Below, piece by piece: positions 42,513 to 43,433 of a stretch of DNA of 43,433 nucleotides. The position numbers and the translations under genes were made by a program. The first letter of the stretch is position 1; every line of letters begins with the position of its first letter. The stretch comes from Hymenobacter aerophilus DSM 13606 (GTDB lineage: Bacteria; Bacteroidota; Bacteroidia; Cytophagales; Hymenobacteraceae). Below the pieces are notes generated by a model. That model had not been told where the DNA came from. It ran no database searches and worked only from the letters and a program-made list of their open reading frames with translations. The DNA is taken from assembly GCF_000382225.1 (NCBI RefSeq), contig NZ_KB907829.1, positions 1-43,433 on the forward strand. The letters run 5' to 3'.

Positions 42513-43082
42513 ATGATTCCTCTGATTACCTACACGCCCCGCCTGACGCTGATTGCCGCCAGCCGGGCCCTGCTGATTGCCGAAACCGCCAAGCCCCAGT
42601 ATTTCCCGGTGCTGCTGGGCGCCCAACTGCCCGAGCACTGGCCCCCACCCGAGTACGACGCCGAAGTGCAGCAGCACTTCCTGGAGCAGCTCACGGCCGG
42701 CGGCCGCGAGGCGGCGGGCTGGTACGGCTGGTACGCGCTGCTGAAGGCCGGCTCCGAAACGGCCACCAACACGCTCATCGGCACCGGCGGCTTCCACGGC
42801 CCGCCCGTCGATGAAACGGCCGAAATCGGGTTTTCCGTGGCCACCGACTGGCAGCGCCAGGGCCTGGGCGCCGAGCTGGTAGCCGGCCTCGTGCGCCACG
42901 CCGCCGACACCGATATGGTGCGCTACCTCACGGCCCGCATCGCCCCCGCCAACGAGCCGGCCCGCCGCACGCTCGAAGCCAACGGTTTCCACCAAATCAG
43001 CGAAGCCCCCGACACCGAGGGCCGGCACCTGTTCGGCCGCAACGTGACGGAGGCGGATAAGAACGAAGTCAAAGAGAAGTAG
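42513..43082 (+). CDS. GNAT-family N-acetyltransferase
   Basis: 189 residues. The start TPRLTLIAAS and the acetyl-CoA-binding motif GFSVATDWQRQGLGAELVAGLVRHA (Q/RxxGxG/A form RQGLGA), then IAPANEPARRTLEANGFHQI, match the RimJ/RimL-like GNAT group. Substrate unknown. It lies 85 bases after the acyl carrier protein gene on the same strand, so the two could be linked, but the gap is not short enough to decide. Confidence 0.88.
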   Translation: MIPLITYTPRLTLIAASRALLIAETAKPQYFPVLLGAQLPEHWPPPEYDAEVQQHFLEQLTAGGREAAGWYGWYALLKAGSETATNTLIGTGGFHGPPVDETAEIGFSVATDWQRQGLGAELVAGLVRHAADTDMVRYLTARIAPANEPARRTLEANGFHQISEAPDTEGRHLFGRNVTEADKNEVKEK

Positions 43083-43088
43083 GAGGAT

Positions 43089-43147
43089 TGTCATTCTGAG
43101 CAGAGCGCAGAATCCCGCGTGCCAAAGTAGCCCTGACGACAGCGTTG
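43089..43147 (+). repeat. Half of a GTCATnCTGAGC-superfamily palindrome (A type), interrupted
   Basis: Only the left arm and most of the loop (CCAAAGTAGCCCTGACGACAG) are present; the right arm is replaced by insertion-sequence DNA. Complete copies are at 19326-19425 and 21146-21270. Confidence 0.75.
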
Positions 43148-43150
43148 CTT

Positions 43151-43433
43151 TAGGAGCTGTTCTCAATTAAGGTAGAGCGTGATAACTCGTAGACAGATAA
43201 AGGAGTCAAACGTGCGGTCCAGCTTATCGTAGCGGGTGGCTAAGCGTCTAAATTGCTTCATTTTGCTGAACGTCTGCTCAATGTGGTGTCGCTGCCGATA
43301 GGCCACTGGGTCGAAATGAGGCATGTTCTTGCGCCGTGGATTCGGCTTAATGACCGCCTTGGCTCCTGCCTGCGCTATCAGGGCCCGCAACGCATCACTG
43401 TCGTAGGCCGCATCGGCCACTACTTCTTGCCCC
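43151..43433 (-). mobile_element. IS5-type insertion sequence, one end (partial)
   Basis: The element enters near 43151, interrupting a palindrome, and runs beyond the window. The transposase stop lies about 12 bases from the junction. A likely terminal inverted repeat starts around GGAGCTGTTCTCAATTA; the other end is not visible, so the boundary is approximate. Confidence 0.75.
43163..43433 (-). CDS. IS5/IS4-type DDE transposase, C-terminal part (partial)
   Basis: About 90 residues visible; the frame stays open to the window edge, so the N-terminal part with the first catalytic Asp is outside. ADAAYDSD contains the second catalytic Asp, and YRQRHHIEQTFSKMK fits the Y-x2-R-x3-E-x6-K signature of IS4/IS5 transposases exactly, with the catalytic Glu. 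KPNPRRK precedes it as usual. The GTG near 43420 is an internal codon, not the real start. Confidence 0.9.
   Translation of the reverse strand, partial: GQEVVADAAYDSDALRALIAQAGAKAVIKPNPRRKNMPHFDPVAYRQRHHIEQTFSKMKQFRRLATRYDKLDRTFDSFICLRVITLYLN

Noticed and set aside
1..43433. tRNA or rRNA genes
   Set aside because: No cloverleaf with a conserved TTCGA-type loop and no rRNA-like sequence was seen.

Overview
The window reads as chromosomal DNA of a pigmented, gliding-lineage Bacteroidota of the order Cytophagales, most likely Hymenobacter or a close relative. This is inferred from the visibly GC-rich genes, a type IX secretion (T9SS) sorting domain at the end of the first protein, adjacent PorP/SprF and GldJ genes, several Bacteroidota-type TAnnTTTG promoter boxes, few Shine-Dalgarno sequences and many Bacteroidota-typical lipoproteins. 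No tRNA, rRNA, CRISPR array or prophage was seen.

Layout. 1-4452 is the 3' part of a giant mosaic surface protein ending in a T9SS signal. 4640-8615 holds a thioredoxin-reductase-like flavoprotein, a DUF5686 outer-membrane protein and a small unknown gene. 8936-12395 holds a cyclase-family hydrolase, an alpha/beta hydrolase and a secreted hydrolase with TPR-like repeats. 12597-15683 is a large AsmA-like protein. 15983-18375 is a T9SS/gliding pair (PorP/SprF-like, GldJ). 18547-24794 holds ComF, an AhpD-like protein, a small partner, exonuclease III, an amine-oxidase-fold enzyme, a haem lipoprotein and release factor 1. 24942-31523 holds a beta-helix lipoprotein, YjbQ, a lipoprotein overlapping gpmI, DUF4783, nadC and a YcxB-like protein. 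31642-34029 holds two small lipoproteins (one heavy-metal-binding), a methyltransferase and a ZIP transporter. 34203-38569 is a tandem pair of M13 metallopeptidase lipoproteins. 38756-43082 holds an Old Yellow Enzyme, pirin, an Rrf2 regulator, a short HlyD-like protein, an orphan acyl carrier protein and a GNAT acetyltransferase. From about 43151 an IS5-type insertion sequence enters and runs off the end.

Functional links: the sorting-domain protein is the kind of cargo the T9SS uses, and PorP/GldJ are parts of that machinery. The ene-reductase, pirin and Rrf2 genes resemble a redox-stress neighbourhood. The rest is mainly housekeeping and envelope biology in short transcription units.

The most striking feature is in the spacers. 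Most intergenic spaces are filled by a long inverted repeat whose two arms are nearly or exactly identical (up to 41/41 and 39/39 bases), often starting or ending on the flanking stop codon. One superfamily shares the core GTCATnCTGAGC; each arm can also fold into a mini-hairpin in which the variable base n and its partner co-vary (T-A, G-C, C-G). Other spacers carry unrelated palindromes built from iterated short words. An IS5 element interrupts one superfamily member in its loop.
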